This document shows, one piece after another, positions 50,066-58,557 of a stretch of 64,000 nucleotides of DNA. The stretch covers positions 3,906,001 to 3,970,000 of the forward strand of contig CAWCZF010000006.1 in the NCBI GenBank assembly GCA_963799975.1, written 5' to 3'. Source of the stretch: Actinoallomurus sp963799975. Its GTDB lineage: Bacteria; Actinomycetota; Actinomycetes; Streptosporangiales; Streptosporangiaceae. Both the position numbers and the translations under genes were made by a program. How positions within the stretch are numbered: the stretch's first letter is position 1; every line of letters starts with the position of its first letter. The notes beneath the pieces are model-generated. The model saw only the letters and a program-made list of their open reading frames with translations. It had not been told where the DNA came from and made no database searches.

Positions 50066-51487
50066 ATGGCTGACACACAGGTGCTCGTCGCCTCGAACCG
50101 CGGCCCTGTCTCGTTCTCCCTGGCCGACGACGGCGCGCTGTCGATGCGCCGCGGCGGCGGCGGACTCGTCTCGGCGCTGGGCGAACTCAGCGGCGACATC
50201 CTGTGGGTCTGCGCCACCCTCTCCGACGCCGACCGCGCCGCCGCGCGGCGCGAACCGGCCGGGCGGCTCGACGTGCCGGACCTCGCCGCCGTACGCATGC
50301 TCGACATTCCGGCGGGGACCTTTCACCGCGCCTACAACGCGGTGGCCAACTCGACCCTGTGGTTCGTCCACCACATGCTCTACGACATTCCGAACAAACC
50401 GCACTTCGACGCGCGCTCACGCCGCGACTGGCAGTCCTACGAGGCGTACAACGCGGCCTTCGCCGACGCGCTGGCACAGGACGCCGCGCCCGGCGCGAAG
50501 GTCGCGGTACAGGACTATCACCTCGCGCTCGTCCCCACCCTCCTGCGCGACCGGCGGCCGGACGTGAAGATCGCGCATTTCTCGCACACGCCATGGGCGC
50601 CGCCGGAGTACTACCGGCTGCTGCCGGACGACATCGGGCACCAGGTGCTCGAGGGCATCCTCGGCGCCGACCACGCGGGCTTCCTCACCGAGCGCTGGGC
50701 CGACGCGTTCCTCGACTGCTGCGCCACGGTGCTGCGGGCGAAGGTCGACGCGCGGGCGCGTACGGTCTCCCACCGCGGGCACGTCACGCGTGTCGGCGTG
50801 CACGGCCTCGGCGTCGACGGCGACGCACTGCGGGCGCGCGCCGCGCAGGCGGACGTCGCCGCTCGCGCCGCCACGCTGCGCGAGCAGGTCGGCGACCGGC
50901 GGCTCATCGTGCGCATCGACCGTACCGAGCTGTCCAAGAACATCGTGCGCGGGCTCGCGGCGTACCGCGAGCTGCTCGCCAAGCACCACGAGTGGCACGG
51001 CCGGGTCGTGCACCTGGCCTTCGCCTACCCGTCACGGCACGACCTGCCGGAGTATCGCGAGTACACCGCGGCCGTGCAGCGCATCGCGGCGGAGATCTCC
51101 GACGAGTTCGGCACCGCGACGTGGGACCCGCTGATCCTCCAGGTCAACGACGACTACCCGCGCTCGCTCGCGGCCTACGGCATGGCCGACGTGCTGGTGG
51201 TCAACCCGATCCGCGACGGAATGAACCTCGTCGCCAAGGAGGGTCCCGCCCTGTCGAAGCGCGGCTGCGCGCTGGTGCTGTCGGACGAGGCGGGCGCGGC
51301 CGCGGAGATGGCCGAGGACGCCATCATGGTCAACCCGTACGACGTCACGCAGACCGCCGAGGCCCTGCACCGCGCCCTGCTCATGCCGCCGGACGAGCGC
51401 GCCGAACGCTGCCGCCGCCTCGCCGCGGCCGCCACCGCGCTGCCCCCGCAACGCTGGATGGCCGCGCAGCTCGACGCGCTGGGCTGA
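50066..51487 (+). CDS. otsA: trehalose-6-phosphate synthase (GT20)
   Basis: 473 residues from the ATG at 50066 (TACCCT 6 nt upstream, no ribosome site; leaderless). GT20 enzyme, UDP/GDP-glucose plus glucose-6-phosphate to trehalose-6-phosphate. Motifs: V-A-S-N-R-G-P-V-S-F at the N-terminus, G-G-G-G-L-V-S-A-L, V-Q-D-Y-H-L-A-L-V-P near 148, F-S-H-T-P-W-A-P-P-E and the C-terminal D-G-M-N-L-V-A-K-E. The R-I-D-R-T-E-L-S-K-N stretch replaces the usual R-x-D-x-x-K-G. Convergent with the sigma-factor gene (3-bp gap). The -35-like TTGACA at 49944-49949 has no clear partner. Confidence 0.95.
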   Translation: MADTQVLVASNRGPVSFSLADDGALSMRRGGGGLVSALGELSGDILWVCATLSDADRAAARREPAGRLDVPDLAAVRMLDIPAGTFHRAYNAVANSTLWFVHHMLYDIPNKPHFDARSRRDWQSYEAYNAAFADALAQDAAPGAKVAVQDYHLALVPTLLRDRRPDVKIAHFSHTPWAPPEYYRLLPDDIGHQVLEGILGADHAGFLTERWADAFLDCCATVLRAKVDARARTVSHRGHVTRVGVHGLGVDGDALRARAAQADVAARAATLREQVGDRRLIVRIDRTELSKNIVRGLAAYRELLAKHHEWHGRVVHLAFAYPSRHDLPEYREYTAAVQRIAAEISDEFGTATWDPLILQVNDDYPRSLAAYGMADVLVVNPIRDGMNLVAKEGPALSKRGCALVLSDEAGAAAEMAEDAIMVNPYDVTQTAEALHRALLMPPDERAERCRRLAAAATALPPQRWMAAQLDALG

Positions 51488-51490
51488 GCC

Positions 51491-52042
51491 CTAGTTGTAG
51501 CCGTCGCCGAGGGTCTGGCGCACCTGCTTGCGCGCCTCGTGGATGCGCGACTTGACCGTGCCCAGCGGCAGGCCGAGCTGGGTGGCGATCTCGGAGTACT
51601 CCAGCTGCGACACGTCGCGCAGGACCAGGGCCTCGATGAGGTCCGGCTTGCGGCGTTCGAGGTCTTCCATCGCGTCCAGGATGTCGACGCGGGAGCCGGC
51701 GATGACGCTGGTACGCCGCGGATCCGGCCGCTGGTCCGGCAGCTCGCCCGACTGCTCCATCGAGCGGCGCTTGAGCGACCGGTACGTCGACCGGGCCGAG
51801 TTGGCCACCACCACGTGCAGCCACGTGGTGAAGCGCGACCGCCCCTCGAACCGGTTGATGTTGCGCGCCACCTGCATGAGCGCGTCCTGACATGCTTCTT
51901 CGGCGTCCTGCCGGCAGGGCAGGAACCGCGCGCAGTGCCGCAGGACGTCGGGCTCGATCACTCTCAGCAACGAGTTGAGCGCCTCCCGATCCCCGGCCGC
52001 GGCTCGTTTCGCCAGATCCTCAGTGCGCTCGTCGTACGCCAT
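51491..52042 (-). CDS. ECF-type RNA polymerase sigma factor
   Basis: 183 residues from the ATG at 52042. Sigma region 2: D-A-E-E-A-C-Q-D-A-L-M-Q-V and R-F-T-T-W-L-H-V-V-V-A-N, and region 4: L-P-L-G-T-V-K-S-R-I-H-E-A-R-K-Q-V, close to the C-terminus. No zinc-binding anti-sigma gene follows, which is unusual for an ECF sigma. Instead the divergent neighbour, 48 bp away, is a membrane Ser/Thr kinase. Kinase-controlled sigma activity is therefore a possible arrangement. Confidence 0.93.
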   Translation of the reverse strand: MAYDERTEDLAKRAAAGDREALNSLLRVIEPDVLRHCARFLPCRQDAEEACQDALMQVARNINRFEGRSRFTTWLHVVVANSARSTYRSLKRRSMEQSGELPDQRPDPRRTSVIAGSRVDILDAMEDLERRKPDLIEALVLRDVSQLEYSEIATQLGLPLGTVKSRIHEARKQVRQTLGDGYN

Positions 52043-52078
52043 GACCCGTCCTCGCCCTCACCATCGCCCCGTATTGGG

Positions 52079-52084
52079 CATGAT
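52079..52084 (+). promoter_or_regulatory. -10 hexamer CATGAT of the kinase gene
   Basis: 6 nt before GTG 52091; favours it over ATG 52097. The same CATGAT variant is used at 57324. Confidence 0.35.
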
Positions 52085-52090
52085 ACGGGG

Positions 52091-53932
52091 GTGTCCATGC
52101 CTTCGGCCGTCGGCCGTTACCGAATCGATCGCGTTCTGGGGTCAGGAGCATTCGCCTCCGTGTGGCTCGCCCACGACGAGGTTCTCGACGCCCTGGTGGC
52201 CGTGAAGGTCCTGGCCGGGGGGCTCATCGACGACCTCGACGTGCGCAACCGCTTCCTGGAGGAGGCACGGATCCTGCGCCGCGCCGACTCCGAGCGCCTC
52301 GTACGCGTCCACGACATCGGCGAGCTCGAAGACGGACGTCCGTATTTCGTCATGTCCTACGCCGACCTCGGCACGCTCGCCGACCGGATGCGGCACCGCG
52401 AGCCGGGGCCCGCGGAGGCGCTGCGGCTGGCCGTCGAGGTCGCGCGCGGCGTCGAGGTCATCAACCGGCTGGGGATCATCCACCGCGACCTCAAGCCGTC
52501 GAACGTGCTGTTCCAGTCGACCACCGACGGCGGCGAGCGCCTGCTGCTCGCCGACCTCGGGCTCGCCAAGGCGCTCGCTCACGCCTCGGGCGCCTTCACC
52601 CTGCCGGTCGGCACTCCGGGGTACATGTCGCCCGAGCAGGCGAGGTTCGGCGGCGGCCTCGACGTACGCGCCGACGTGTACGGCCTCGGCGCGCTGACCT
52701 ACCACCTCATCACCGGCCGCCCGCCGGGCACCGCGCCGGTCCTCGTGCCGCCCACCGCCGCACGCCCGGGCCTGCCGCCCGCGGTGGACGACATCGTGAT
52801 GCGGGCGCTGGCCGCCGACCGCGAGCACCGCTGGCCGTCCGCCGAGGCGTTCGCCGCGGCGCTCGGCGTGCCGCTCGCGATGATGGGAGCCGACCCGCCG
52901 GCGCCGGTCGACCGCACCGTCTCCGACCCCGGTGCGCGCGACTCCACGGTGGGCGATCCGACCGTGAGCGGCGGGCCGGCGCCGAGCGAGCGCGGCGGGC
53001 CGCCGGTACGCGATGACCGCACCATCGCGGACCCGACCAGGTCCGACGGCCCGCCGAGCGGGCGCGGCTTCCACGACACGGCGCACGGGCCGCCGCCCTC
53101 CGGCGCGGGGATGCCGCCGTCCGGGGCGGGGATGCCGTCCGGCGCGGGCATGCCGCCGCCCGGCGAGCGCACCATGCGCGTGCCGCCGCCGTACGAGCCG
53201 CGGCACCGCCAGAAGGCCTACGACCGGACGGAGCAGCACCCGCGGCCCGGCACGCGGCTGCCCTCGGACGAGACGGTGACCGACCTGCCGGCCGTACGCC
53301 CGGAGGACTACGGCGCCGCCGACGACCGCGGGGAGGCGCGGACCGGCGACACTCCGCGAAGCCGCGTGCTCGCGGCGGCCGGGCTGGTCGCGGTCCTGGT
53401 CGCGGGCGGCGGCGGCGCGTACGGCATCGCCAAGCTCGCCGGCGCGGGCAAGGCGGACCCGCAGCCGAAGAAGGACGGCCTCGTCACGGTCACCGACACG
53501 ACGGGACGGCTGAGCCTGCGAGTGCCGCCCGCGTGGAAGCTGCAGACGGCGCACAACCGCTGGCCCGTCGCGGTCAGCGACGTCGCGACCGCCCCGGCGC
53601 TGCGTGCCACCCCCGACTACGCGCAGTTCGTGCGGGACGACACGCCGGTCCCTGGAGTGTTCGCCGGGCTGACGCACGATCTGAGCGTCACGCTCCCCCC
53701 GGCCTCGTTCGGGTCCCACACGGGCAAGTGCACGCGCGGGACGGAACGCCCCTACCGGCACGGCACGCTGAGCGGCCGGATCACGCCGTGGACGTGCGGC
53801 GGCTCGGTCACGATCAACGAGGTGGGGCTGCGCGACTCGGGCGGCAAGTACGCGCTGTGGGTGCGCGTGAAGCTGGCCGGCCCGCCGGACCTCACCGGGG
53901 CGATTCTCGACAGCATCCAGACCAAGGGCTGA
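52091..53932 (+). CDS. membrane Ser/Thr protein kinase with sensor domain
   Basis: 613 residues. Kinase domain (about 8-275): G-S-G-A-F-A-S-V-W-L-A P-loop, V-A-V-K-V-L Lys, I-I-H-R-D-L-K-P-S-N catalytic loop near 130, D-L-G (not D-F-G) metal site near 155, and P-V-G-T-P-G-Y-M-S-P-E activation end. A disordered Pro/Gly/Asp-rich juxtamembrane region (about 285-425, with G-A-G-M-P-P repeats) is followed by one membrane helix (about 428-447) and an external 165-residue domain with two Cys, which may be a ligand sensor. Divergent from the ECF sigma gene; the PadR gene follows after 43 bp. Confidence 0.93.
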   Translation: MSMPSAVGRYRIDRVLGSGAFASVWLAHDEVLDALVAVKVLAGGLIDDLDVRNRFLEEARILRRADSERLVRVHDIGELEDGRPYFVMSYADLGTLADRMRHREPGPAEALRLAVEVARGVEVINRLGIIHRDLKPSNVLFQSTTDGGERLLLADLGLAKALAHASGAFTLPVGTPGYMSPEQARFGGGLDVRADVYGLGALTYHLITGRPPGTAPVLVPPTAARPGLPPAVDDIVMRALAADREHRWPSAEAFAAALGVPLAMMGADPPAPVDRTVSDPGARDSTVGDPTVSGGPAPSERGGPPVRDDRTIADPTRSDGPPSGRGFHDTAHGPPPSGAGMPPSGAGMPSGAGMPPPGERTMRVPPPYEPRHRQKAYDRTEQHPRPGTRLPSDETVTDLPAVRPEDYGAADDRGEARTGDTPRSRVLAAAGLVAVLVAGGGGAYGIAKLAGAGKADPQPKKDGLVTVTDTTGRLSLRVPPAWKLQTAHNRWPVAVSDVATAPALRATPDYAQFVRDDTPVPGVFAGLTHDLSVTLPPASFGSHTGKCTRGTERPYRHGTLSGRITPWTCGGSVTINEVGLRDSGGKYALWVRVKLAGPPDLTGAILDSIQTKG

Positions 53933-53941
53933 TCTCGCGTA

Positions 53942-53951
53942 CGATATATCG
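53942..53951. promoter_or_regulatory. CGATATATCG palindrome upstream of padR
   Basis: AT-rich 10-bp perfect palindrome 24 bp before the padR ATG, inside a GC-rich region; contains a TATATC -10-like hexamer. Candidate PadR autoregulatory operator. Confidence 0.45.
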
Positions 53952-53975
53952 GTAATACATCGCCGGGAGAGGGCC

Positions 53976-54545
53976 ATGCACAGACGATCCAGGTACGACG
54001 AGGAGCGCGCGGCGTTCGGCGGCTGGGGCCCCGGAGGGTTCGGGCCCGGCTTCGGCCCGGGCGGGCGCGGAGGCCGGGGCGGTCGCGGCGGGCGCGGCGG
54101 CCGGCGGACCAAGCGCGGCAACGTACGCGCCGCGATCCTGGCGCTGCTGGCCGAGCGGCCCATGCACGGCTACGAGATGATCCAGGAACTGGAGAGCCGC
54201 ACCGGCGGGCTGTGGCGCCCGAGCCCCGGCTCGGTCTACCCCACGTTGCAACTGCTGGAGGACGAGGGCCTGATCTCCGGCGAGCAGTCGTCGGGCAAGC
54301 GGCTGTTCACCGCCTCCGACACCGGGCGCGCGGAGGCCGCGACGCAGGAGGCGCCGCCCTGGGCCGAGATCACCGACGACGCCGGCGAGGCGGCCACGCA
54401 TGTCGGCGCCGCGATGGGCCAGCTCGTGATGGCGCTCCGCCAGGTGATGCACGCCGGCAGCGAGGAGCAGCGCGAACGCGCGCTCGAAGTGATCAACGAC
54501 GCCCGGCGGCGGCTCTACGGCATCCTCGCCGACGACGAGAGCTGA
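53976..54545 (+). CDS. PadR-family regulator with Gly/Arg-rich N-terminus
   Basis: 189 residues from the ATG at 53976, with GGGAGAGGG just upstream. Residues 1-46 are a Gly/Arg run (R-G-G-R-G-G-R-G-G-R-G-G), like an RGG box. The PadR winged helix follows: R-A-A-I-L-A-L-L-A-E-R-P-M-H-G-Y-E-M-I then W-R-P-S-P-G-S-V-Y-P-T-L-Q-L-L-E-D-E-G-L-I. The C-terminal dimer helix is A-L-E-V-I-N-D-A-R-R-R-L-Y. Inducer unknown. It may regulate itself through the palindrome upstream. Confidence 0.9.
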   Translation: MHRRSRYDEERAAFGGWGPGGFGPGFGPGGRGGRGGRGGRGGRRTKRGNVRAAILALLAERPMHGYEMIQELESRTGGLWRPSPGSVYPTLQLLEDEGLISGEQSSGKRLFTASDTGRAEAATQEAPPWAEITDDAGEAATHVGAAMGQLVMALRQVMHAGSEEQRERALEVINDARRRLYGILADDES

Positions 54546-54576
54546 CGGTCGGCGCGGGCGTCCAGAGCGGCGAAAA

Positions 54577-54603
54577 GCGCCCGGCAGTTTCGCCGCCGGG
54601 CGC
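54577..54603. terminator. bidirectional hairpin terminator
   Basis: GCGCCCGGC (54577-54585) pairs with GCCGGGCGC (54595-54603), 9-nt loop; between convergent padR (stop 54545) and the PH-domain gene (stop 54624). Confidence 0.7.
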
Positions 54604-54623
54604 CCCCGTCACCACTCCCGTCG

Positions 54624-55037
54624 TCACGCCGCGGGTACACCGAAGGCGGCGACCAGCGCGTCGAGTTCCTGGCGCCAGATCCGGTGCACGTTGAGGCGCA
54701 GCGGCTTGGCCGCGGTGGGCACGTTGTAACGGAACGAGCTCCACAGCGAGGCGCGCTTGTAGTCGGTGATCCGCACGCTCTGCAGCGGCGCGGTGAAGGC
54801 GATCTCCTTGGGCCGGTTGGACACGCGGTTCATCTTGACGAAGATGACCTGCCCCTGCGTCACGGCGACGTAGTAATAGTCCGTGAACAGCTGACCGATC
54901 AGGCCGAGCTGGCTCATCAGCCAAGGGCTGGGCCCGGTGATGGCGTACACGCCGCTGATGATCTGCTCGCCCGGCTGGAGCGCCTGGACGACCATCTCGT
55001 TGGCCTGCTTCTTGATGGTCTCTTTGCGAACGGCCAT
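54624..55037 (-). CDS. bacterial PH-domain protein
   Basis: 137 residues from the ATG at 55037 (an AAGGTGGG site upstream). M-A-V-R-K-E-T-I-K-K-Q-A-N-E-M then E-Q-I-I-S-G-V-Y-A-I-T and F-T-D-Y-Y-Y-V-A-V-T-Q-G-Q-V-I-F-V-K: the curved sheet of small bPH proteins. No membrane segment. Function unknown. Confidence 0.75.
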   Translation of the reverse strand: MAVRKETIKKQANEMVVQALQPGEQIISGVYAITGPSPWLMSQLGLIGQLFTDYYYVAVTQGQVIFVKMNRVSNRPKEIAFTAPLQSVRITDYKRASLWSSFRYNVPTAAKPLRLNVHRIWRQELDALVAAFGVPAA

Positions 55038-55135
55038 CAATCCCACCTTCCATTTTGAGGGCGGCGGAATCCCCCATTCCGCCACGAAAGTTACTGAACG
55101 CCCGGGAGACTATCGGTTTTACCGGGCGATTACCC

Positions 55136-55942
55136 TCAGAACAGTTGACTCGTGAGTGATTCGATGAGGCGTACGACTCCGGGCGGCCCGTCGACGATCA
55201 GGTCGGCGCGCTCGGACAGCGCGGTCACCTCATCGGAGGCGCTGCACACCGTGACCCCGGGCACCCCCTCCGCGCGCAGCGCGTCGACCGCGTCGAAGGC
55301 GGCCAGGTCACCCAGGTCGTCGCCGGTGTAGAGCACCGCGGTGCTGCCCAGTTCGGCGACGAGCGCGCGCAGCGCCGCGCCCTTGTCCATCCCCGGCGGC
55401 CGCAGCTCCAGCACGAGACGGCCGGGCTCCATGACCAGGCCCGTACGCTCGGCGAGCGCGGCGACGAGACTGCGCAGGCGTTCGAGCGCCACCTCGGGCT
55501 CGGCCGCGCGCCGCGTGTGCACGGCCAGCGCGTGGCCCTTGTCCTCGATCGCCACCCCGGACGGCGCGTACGCGATGAGCCGCGGCAGCTTCCGGCGCGC
55601 CTCCTCGACGCCCGGCGGCGGCTCGGGCGAGTCGAGGGTGCCGCCCTCCCAGCGCTCGCGGCCGTACTGGCCGAGCACGACCAGGCCCTCGACGCCCGCG
55701 AGGCCGCCGTACTCCACCGCGAGCGCGGCCGGGCGGCCCGTGATGACCGCGACCCGGCCGATGTGGCGCGCCAGCTCGGCGAGCGCCGCGGCCGCGCCGT
55801 CCTGGGCGCGCGCGGAGTCCGGATCCGCGACGATCGGCGCGAGAGTGCCGTCGAAGTCGAAGGCGGCGAGCGCGCCGCCGGGTCGCGCCCTGATGGCGGA
55901 CAGCCCGTCGGCGCCGGCAGGCGTACGTGACTCAACGTTCAT
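55136..55942 (-). CDS. otsB: trehalose-6-phosphate phosphatase
   Basis: 268 residues from the ATG at 55942. HAD enzyme of the OtsB type: motif I A-F-D-F-D-G-T-L-A-P near 27 (nucleophile Asp), V-I-T-G-R-P motif II, D-K-G-H-A-L-A-V-H, then M-D-K-G-A-A-L motif III and Y-T-G-D-D-L-G-D motif IV. It removes phosphate from trehalose-6-phosphate made by OtsA, encoded 4 kb away beyond the sigma-kinase-PadR group. A leader of about 9 nt may separate TAGGGT from the ATG. Confidence 0.95.
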   Translation of the reverse strand: MNVESRTPAGADGLSAIRARPGGALAAFDFDGTLAPIVADPDSARAQDGAAAALAELARHIGRVAVITGRPAALAVEYGGLAGVEGLVVLGQYGRERWEGGTLDSPEPPPGVEEARRKLPRLIAYAPSGVAIEDKGHALAVHTRRAAEPEVALERLRSLVAALAERTGLVMEPGRLVLELRPPGMDKGAALRALVAELGSTAVLYTGDDLGDLAAFDAVDALRAEGVPGVTVCSASDEVTALSERADLIVDGPPGVVRLIESLTSQLF

Positions 55943-56067
55943 GGGTCGCTCACCCTATCGACAGGGCCGCCCGCGTCGCGGCGGATGCGGCGGACGGTCG
56001 GAGAACGGCGTCGTACGGGCGCCCGGACATGACGGACGGCGTGCGTGCGCCGTCCGCTGGGAGCTGT

Positions 56068-56367
56068 TCAGGGACGGATGCCGAGGCGGCGTGCCGCCCG
56101 CTGGCGCTGGCGCTGCGACCGCTGCCGCCGCAGCCGCTTCACGAGCATGGGGTCGTGCGCAAGAGCCTCGGGACGGTCAATGAGCAGGGTGAGGAGCTGG
56201 TAGTAGCGGGTCGAGGACATGTCGAAGGTTTCGCGAATCGCCTGCTCCTTGGCACCCGCGTACTTCCACCACTGCCGCTCGAACGAAAGGATCTCCAGGT
56301 CACGGTCGGCAAGGCCGCCGTCACCCTCGTTTTCAGGGCCATCGCCCCGGGCGTCAGCCGGTTGCAT
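56068..56367 (-). CDS. DUF3263 protein
   Basis: 99 residues from the ATG at 56367, with GAGGGG 5 nt upstream. The conserved block F-E-R-Q-W-W-K-Y-A-G-A-K-E-Q-A-I-R then S-S-T-R-Y-Y-Q-L-L is followed by L-I-D-R-P-E-A-L and a basic tail R-R-Q-R-S-Q-R-Q-R-Q-R. The helix-turn-helix appearance suggests DNA binding. The family is restricted to actinobacteria; function unknown. Divergent from the SAM hydrolase. Confidence 0.9.
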   Translation of the reverse strand: MQPADARGDGPENEGDGGLADRDLEILSFERQWWKYAGAKEQAIRETFDMSSTRYYQLLTLLIDRPEALAHDPMLVKRLRRQRSQRQRQRAARRLGIRP

Positions 56368-56466
56368 CAGGTCCCCTCTGTACGGGTTCGGGGGGCTGTC
56401 ATGCTACGCGTGATCACCGACATGTACGCGGTGTTCTCACCGATGCCCGCTGGCGTAGCCTGAACC

Positions 56467-57273
56467 GTGACGCCGAGGCACTGCGTAACGCTACTGACCG
56501 ACTACGGGCTGGAAGACGGCTTCGTCGCCGCATGTCACGGCGTCATCGCGAGCATCTGCCCACCCGTGCGCATCATCGACATCACCCACCTCGTCCCGCC
56601 CGGAGACGTGCGGCGCGGCGCGGCCGTCATGGCGCAGACGGTCCCCTACACCCCGCCCGGCGTGCACGTCGCGGTGATCGACCCCGGCGTGGGCACCCGG
56701 CGGCGCGCCATCGCGATCACGGCCGGCGACCGCGTCTTCGTCGGGCCGGACAACGGCGTGCTGTCCTGGGCGGCCACGGGGCCCGGCCTTCGCGCGTACG
56801 AGCTGACCGACGAGGAACTCTGGCTTGATGAGGTGTCGGCGACCTTCCACGGCCGCGACATCTTCTCTCCGGTGGCGGGCCACATCGCCGCGGGCCGCGA
56901 CGTCTCCACGGTCGGCGAGGAGATCGACCCGGCCGGGCTCGTACGGCTGCCACCGCCCTCGCGCAGCGTGCGCGACGGCACGGCCGAGGGCGAGGTGCTC
57001 ACCGTCGACCGGTTCGGCAACGTGCAGCTCTCGGTCACCGGCGCGGACATGGACTCGATCGGCGCCCAGTGCGGCGAGGCCGTCACGATCACGCTCGGGC
57101 GGCACACGCTGCGGGTCGCGTACGGCGAGACGTTCGGCTCCGTACGGCCCGGTGAGCTGGTCGCGTACACGGACGCGGCCGGCCGGGTGGCCCTCGCGGT
57201 CAACGCCGGCAACGCCGCCCAGCGCCTCGGCCTGCCCCCCGGAGCGCACGTACGGCTGACCGCCGCCCGATAA
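56467..57273 (+). CDS. SAM hydroxide adenosyltransferase (DUF62 / SAM hydrolase)
   Basis: 268 residues from the GTG at 56467; TAGCCT lies 5 nt upstream. Belongs to the fluorinase/chlorinase fold: L-L-T-D-Y-G-L-E-D-G-F-V-A at 9-21, I-I-D-I-T-H-L-V-P near 36, V-A-V-I-D-P-G-V-G-T-R-R-R near 68 and F-V-G-P-D-N-G-V-L-S near 90. The D-x-G-V-G-T-x-R-R pattern with Arg and no halide pocket points to the hydrolase that splits SAM into adenosine and methionine, not a halogenase. Role in SAM turnover. Confidence 0.93.
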   Translation: MTPRHCVTLLTDYGLEDGFVAACHGVIASICPPVRIIDITHLVPPGDVRRGAAVMAQTVPYTPPGVHVAVIDPGVGTRRRAIAITAGDRVFVGPDNGVLSWAATGPGLRAYELTDEELWLDEVSATFHGRDIFSPVAGHIAAGRDVSTVGEEIDPAGLVRLPPPSRSVRDGTAEGEVLTVDRFGNVQLSVTGADMDSIGAQCGEAVTITLGRHTLRVAYGETFGSVRPGELVAYTDAAGRVALAVNAGNAAQRLGLPPGAHVRLTAAR

Positions 57274-57323
57274 CGGCCGCATCGAAGGTCAAGCAAACGT
57301 CAAAACGGCAGGTCCTCATGCGG

Positions 57324-57329
57324 CATGAT
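57324..57329 (+). promoter_or_regulatory. -10 hexamer CATGAT of the antiporter gene
   Basis: 7 nt before ATG 57337, favouring it over ATG 57325, which overlaps the hexamer. Confidence 0.35.
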
Positions 57330-57336
57330 CTCCCGC

Positions 57337-58488
57337 ATGGGTTTCACGCGCTCGGACTGGCGACTGATCATCATCACCGTCGTGGTGACCACGGCCGCCG
57401 GGATCGCCTACTACGGCAAGATCGGTGGCGACGTCGCCCCGTTCGTGGTCGCCGCGATCTCGCTCGCGCTCCTGGCCAGCCTGGTCGGGCGCAGCGTCGA
57501 GGCGCTGGGCGACAAACTCGGGTCCGGTACGACCGGCGTCGTGCAGAGCGCGCTGGGTAACCTGCCCGAGCTGTTCGTCGTGCTGTTCGCGCTGCGCGAC
57601 AAGCTGTACGGCGTGGCGACCGCGACGATCGTCGGCTCCATCCTCGCCAACGTGCTCCTGGTGCTCGGGCTGGCGTTCCTGTTCGGCGGCATCAAGCACG
57701 GGCGGCAGAAGTTCGGCAGCGAGGCCGCGCGGACGATGTCGGTGCTCATGGCGCTCTCGGTCGGGGCCATGCTCGTACCGTCGCTCACCGCCTCGCTGGG
57801 TTCGCACGCGACCAAGGCCGCGCTGCACGAGCGCGACCTGTCGATCGTGGTGTCGGTCCTGCTGCTCTGCCTGTTCGCGGCGTCGCTGCCGGCGTCCCTC
57901 CGCCGGGCCAAGCCCGCCGCCGAGGGCCCGGCCGAAGGCGCGGGCTCCGGTTCGGGCGCGGGCACGGCGTCGTCCGAGGGCACGGCCGCCTCCGAAGCCG
58001 CTCCGGCGACCACCAAGCATGAGGAGCCGTCCTGGTCGCTGGGCGTCGCGCTGGCGATGCTCGCGATCACCGGGGTGGGCGCGGCGTTCGTCTCGGACTG
58101 GTTCGTGGCCGCGCTCCAGCCCGCGATGTCCACGCTCGGCATCTCCGAGGCGTTCGCCGGACTGGTCATCGTCGCCATCGCCGGCAACGCGGTGGAGAAC
58201 GTCGTCGGCATCCAGCTCGCGCTCAAGAACCAGTCCGACTTCGCGCTCTCGCTGATCCTGCAGAGCCCGATCCAGATCGCCCTCGTGGTCGCGCCCGCGC
58301 TGGTCCTGCTCTCGCCTCTCGTCGGCGCGTCCTTCACCCTCGTGCTGTCGCCGCTGCTGATCGCGGTGCTCATCATGGCGATCATCATCACCGTGCTGGT
58401 GGTGCTCGACGGCGAGTCGAACTGGCTCGAGGGCCTGACCCTGATCGTCCTGTACGCCATCATCGCCACCGCGTTCTGGTGGGGATGA
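57337..58488 (+). CDS. Ca2+/cation antiporter (CaCA/CAX family)
   Basis: 383 residues. Eleven helices in two halves, each with the alpha-repeat of this superfamily: G-N-L-P-E-L-F-V-V-L in the first and G-N-A-V-E-N-V-V-G in the second, where the acidic residues bind the cation. A Glu/Ser/Gly/Ala-rich cytoplasmic loop (about residues 190-225) joins the halves. Likely Ca2+/H+ exchange (ChaA-like), outward. No operon partner; MarR follows after 69 bp with its own hexamer. Confidence 0.88.
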   Translation: MGFTRSDWRLIIITVVVTTAAGIAYYGKIGGDVAPFVVAAISLALLASLVGRSVEALGDKLGSGTTGVVQSALGNLPELFVVLFALRDKLYGVATATIVGSILANVLLVLGLAFLFGGIKHGRQKFGSEAARTMSVLMALSVGAMLVPSLTASLGSHATKAALHERDLSIVVSVLLLCLFAASLPASLRRAKPAAEGPAEGAGSGSGAGTASSEGTAASEAAPATTKHEEPSWSLGVALAMLAITGVGAAFVSDWFVAALQPAMSTLGISEAFAGLVIVAIAGNAVENVVGIQLALKNQSDFALSLILQSPIQIALVVAPALVLLSPLVGASFTLVLSPLLIAVLIMAIIITVLVVLDGESNWLEGLTLIVLYAIIATAFWWG

Positions 58489-58557
58489 GGTGCGCTACGT
58501 CAGATCGGCCGAAACCGGACGGCCTGTATGCGTGCGCCATTCAACTAATGTGACCTT

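Noticed and set aside
56467..57273. Fluorinase or chlorinase
   Set aside because: The fold matches, but the sequence has the Arg-rich SAM-hydrolase pattern; the halide-binding insertion of halogenases is not seen.
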